Source of the DNA: Acidimicrobiaceae bacterium
Lineage (GTDB): Bacteria; Actinomycetota; Acidimicrobiia; Acidimicrobiales; UBA8190
DNA: 6,111 bases
Assembly (NCBI GenBank): GCA_003453695.1
Contig: DMNK01000167.1
Coordinates: 15,721-21,831 of the forward strand
Direction: 5' to 3'
The position numbers and the translations under genes are program-made. Positions 5,166 through 6,111 of the stretch are shown piece by piece (positions within the stretch are counted from its first letter, which is position 1; the number at the start of each line of letters is the position of its first letter). The notes beneath the pieces were generated by a model. It was not told the DNA's origin and ran no database searches. It worked only from the letters and a program-made list of their open reading frames with translations.

Positions 5166-5803
5166 GCCCCTCAGGCGACGCCAACGGATACCTGGTCCCG
5201 ACCGTCATCGAGCAGACCAGCCGAGGCGAACGGGGCTACGACCTGTACTCGAGGCTCTTGAAGGAGCGCATCATCATCCTGGGCACGCCCATCGACGACA
5301 CCATCGCCAACCTCATCTGCGCCCAGATGCTGTTCCTCGAGGGTGAGGACCTCGACAAGGACATCCACCTCTACGTCAACTCGCCGGGCGGGGACATCAC
5401 GGCCCTGTTCGCCATCTACGACACCATGAAGTTCATCAAGCCCGAGGTGTCGACGTTCTGCTTCGGGCAGGCCGCATCCGCCGCTGCCGTGCTGCTGGCG
5501 GCCGGCGCCCGGGGCAAGCGCTTCGCCCTGCCCCATGCCCGCATCCTCCTCCACCAGCCGTGGGGCGGCGCCGCCGGCCAGGCCAGCGACATCGAGATCC
5601 AGGCCAAGGAGATCATCAGGATGAGGGATCTCCTGAACGAGATGCTGGCGTCGGACACGGGCCAGGTTGTGGACAAGATCGCCCGAGACACCGACCGGGA
5701 CTTCGTCATGACCGCTGACGAGGCCGTCACCTACGGCCTCATCGACGAGGTCATCACCTCCCGGGACGCCGCATTGGCCGCCGAAGCCGTCGGCGCGGCG
5801 TAG
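5162..5803 (+). CDS. clpP: ATP-dependent Clp protease proteolytic subunit ClpP (ClpP2-like), 213 aa
   Basis: ClpP forms the barrel-shaped serine peptidase that degrades proteins fed to it by ClpX or ClpC. The catalytic triad is Ser106 (GQAASAAAV), His131 (ILLHQP) and Asp180 (DTDRD), with the same 25- and 49-residue spacings as E. coli ClpP. Other hallmarks are [30 protein letters not shown], the handle helix with [11 protein letters not shown], and [12 protein letters not shown]. About ten residues precede LVPTVIEQT, a likely short propeptide removed on maturation. [12 protein letters not shown] replaces the E. coli AASMGAFLL, a pattern I associate with actinobacterial ClpP2. The gene overlaps tig by four bases and is 27 bp from clpX, consistent with one transcript. 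No second clpP lies between it and clpX. Confidence 0.97.
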   Translation: MSPSGDANGYLVPTVIEQTSRGERGYDLYSRLLKERIIILGTPIDDTIANLICAQMLFLEGEDLDKDIHLYVNSPGGDITALFAIYDTMKFIKPEVSTFCFGQAASAAAVLLAAGARGKRFALPHARILLHQPWGGAAGQASDIEIQAKEIIRMRDLLNEMLASDTGQVVDKIARDTDRDFVMTADEAVTYGLIDEVITSRDAALAAEAVGAA

Positions 5804-5819
5804 GCTCTTCCCGGAGAGC

Positions 5820-5826
5820 AAGGGGG
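5820..5826 (+). promoter_or_regulatory. Ribosome binding site of clpX
   Basis: AAGGGGG lies four bases before the GTG at 5831. It selects this GTG, and the resulting protein starts at the normal distance from the first zinc-finger Cys. The clpP-clpX gap of 27 bp holds no hairpin or promoter that I can recognise. Confidence 0.6.
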
Positions 5827-5830
5827 ATCG

Positions 5831-6111
5831 GTGGCGAAGTTCGGTGACGGCGGCGACCTGGTCAAGTGCAGCTTCTGCGGCAAGTCGCAGAAGCAGGTCA
5901 AGAAGCTCATTGCCGGCCCTGGCGTCTACATCTGCGATGAGTGCATCGACCTGTGCAACGACATCATCGCCGAGGAGCTGGCCGAGACCACGGAGCTCTC
6001 CTTCGACGAGCTGCCCAAGCCGCGGGAGATCTTCGACTTCCTGAACGACTACGTGATCGGACAGGAGTACGCCAAGAAGATCCTGTCGGTCGCCGTCTAC
6101 AACCACTACAA
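5831..6111 (+). CDS. clpX: ClpX ATPase, N-terminal 93 residues (3' end outside window)
   Basis: ClpX is the AAA+ unfoldase that recognises tagged or adaptor-delivered proteins and threads them into ClpP. The visible part is the N-terminal zinc-binding domain, with the Cys4 site Cys13, Cys16 (KCSFCGKS) and Cys35, Cys38 ([10 protein letters not shown]), which dimerises and binds adaptors and some substrates. After an acidic linker comes the start of the AAA+ module, with [32 protein letters not shown], the box just ahead of Walker A. Walker A and B, the sensors and the IGF loop that docks on ClpP are all beyond the window. The start at GTG 5831 is supported by AAGGGGG. It is the third gene of the tig-clpP-clpX cluster. 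Confidence 0.97.
   Translation, partial: MAKFGDGGDLVKCSFCGKSQKQVKKLIAGPGVYICDECIDLCNDIIAEELAETTELSFDELPKPREIFDFLNDYVIGQEYAKKILSVAVYNHY

Noticed and set aside
5171..6106. 311-codon minus-strand frame
   Set aside because: Antisense to clpP and clpX, both certain. No motif in the translation.

Overview
This window comes from a high-GC bacterial chromosome, most likely an actinobacterium. The evidence is the strongly G/C-biased third codon positions, a tig-clpP-clpX cluster, a DinB/MDMPI-type (mycothiol-dependent isomerase family) protein and a DUF5679-type zinc ribbon. The AAS-A-A-A-V active-site context of the ClpP resembles actinobacterial ClpP2. I cannot place it at class or order level with confidence. 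A deep-branching lineage such as Acidimicrobiia would fit the single clpP, but that is an inference.

Left part (1-1468): two minus-strand genes. Nearest the centre is a two-domain universal stress protein (1386 to 595). Downstream of it is the N-terminal half of a zinc-dependent alcohol dehydrogenase (519 to the window edge). The 75-bp gap between them holds an imperfect palindrome. A ppx/gppA-family phosphatase gene (1469-2440, plus strand) diverges from the usp gene across about 80 bp.

Middle (2441-3737): a 49-residue DUF5679-like zinc-ribbon gene on the minus strand (2609 to 2460) converges on ppx with only 19 bp between stops. It is divergent from an MDMPI/DinB-type gene (2863-3681). The 253-bp divergent gap (2610-2862) is the largest non-coding stretch in the window. 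It holds a 20-bp tandem duplication, two short hairpins and a weak promoter candidate.

Right part (3738-6111): a protein quality-control cluster on the plus strand. It contains trigger factor (tig), ClpP peptidase and the first 93 codons of ClpX. tig and clpP overlap by four bases (GTGA), and clpX follows clpP after 27 bp behind a strong ribosome binding site. The three products act in one pathway: folding of nascent chains at the ribosome, ATP-driven unfolding, and proteolysis. Only one clpP lies between tig and clpX, where many actinobacteria have clpP1 and clpP2 in tandem.

No mobile element, CRISPR array, tRNA or rRNA was seen. The content is ordinary core and stress-related chromosome, and I did not find a convincing undescribed system. 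The most useful second looks are the solitary clpP, the degenerate universal stress protein, the Cys-to-Asp change in the dehydrogenase structural zinc site, and possible regulatory palindromes around usp and adh.
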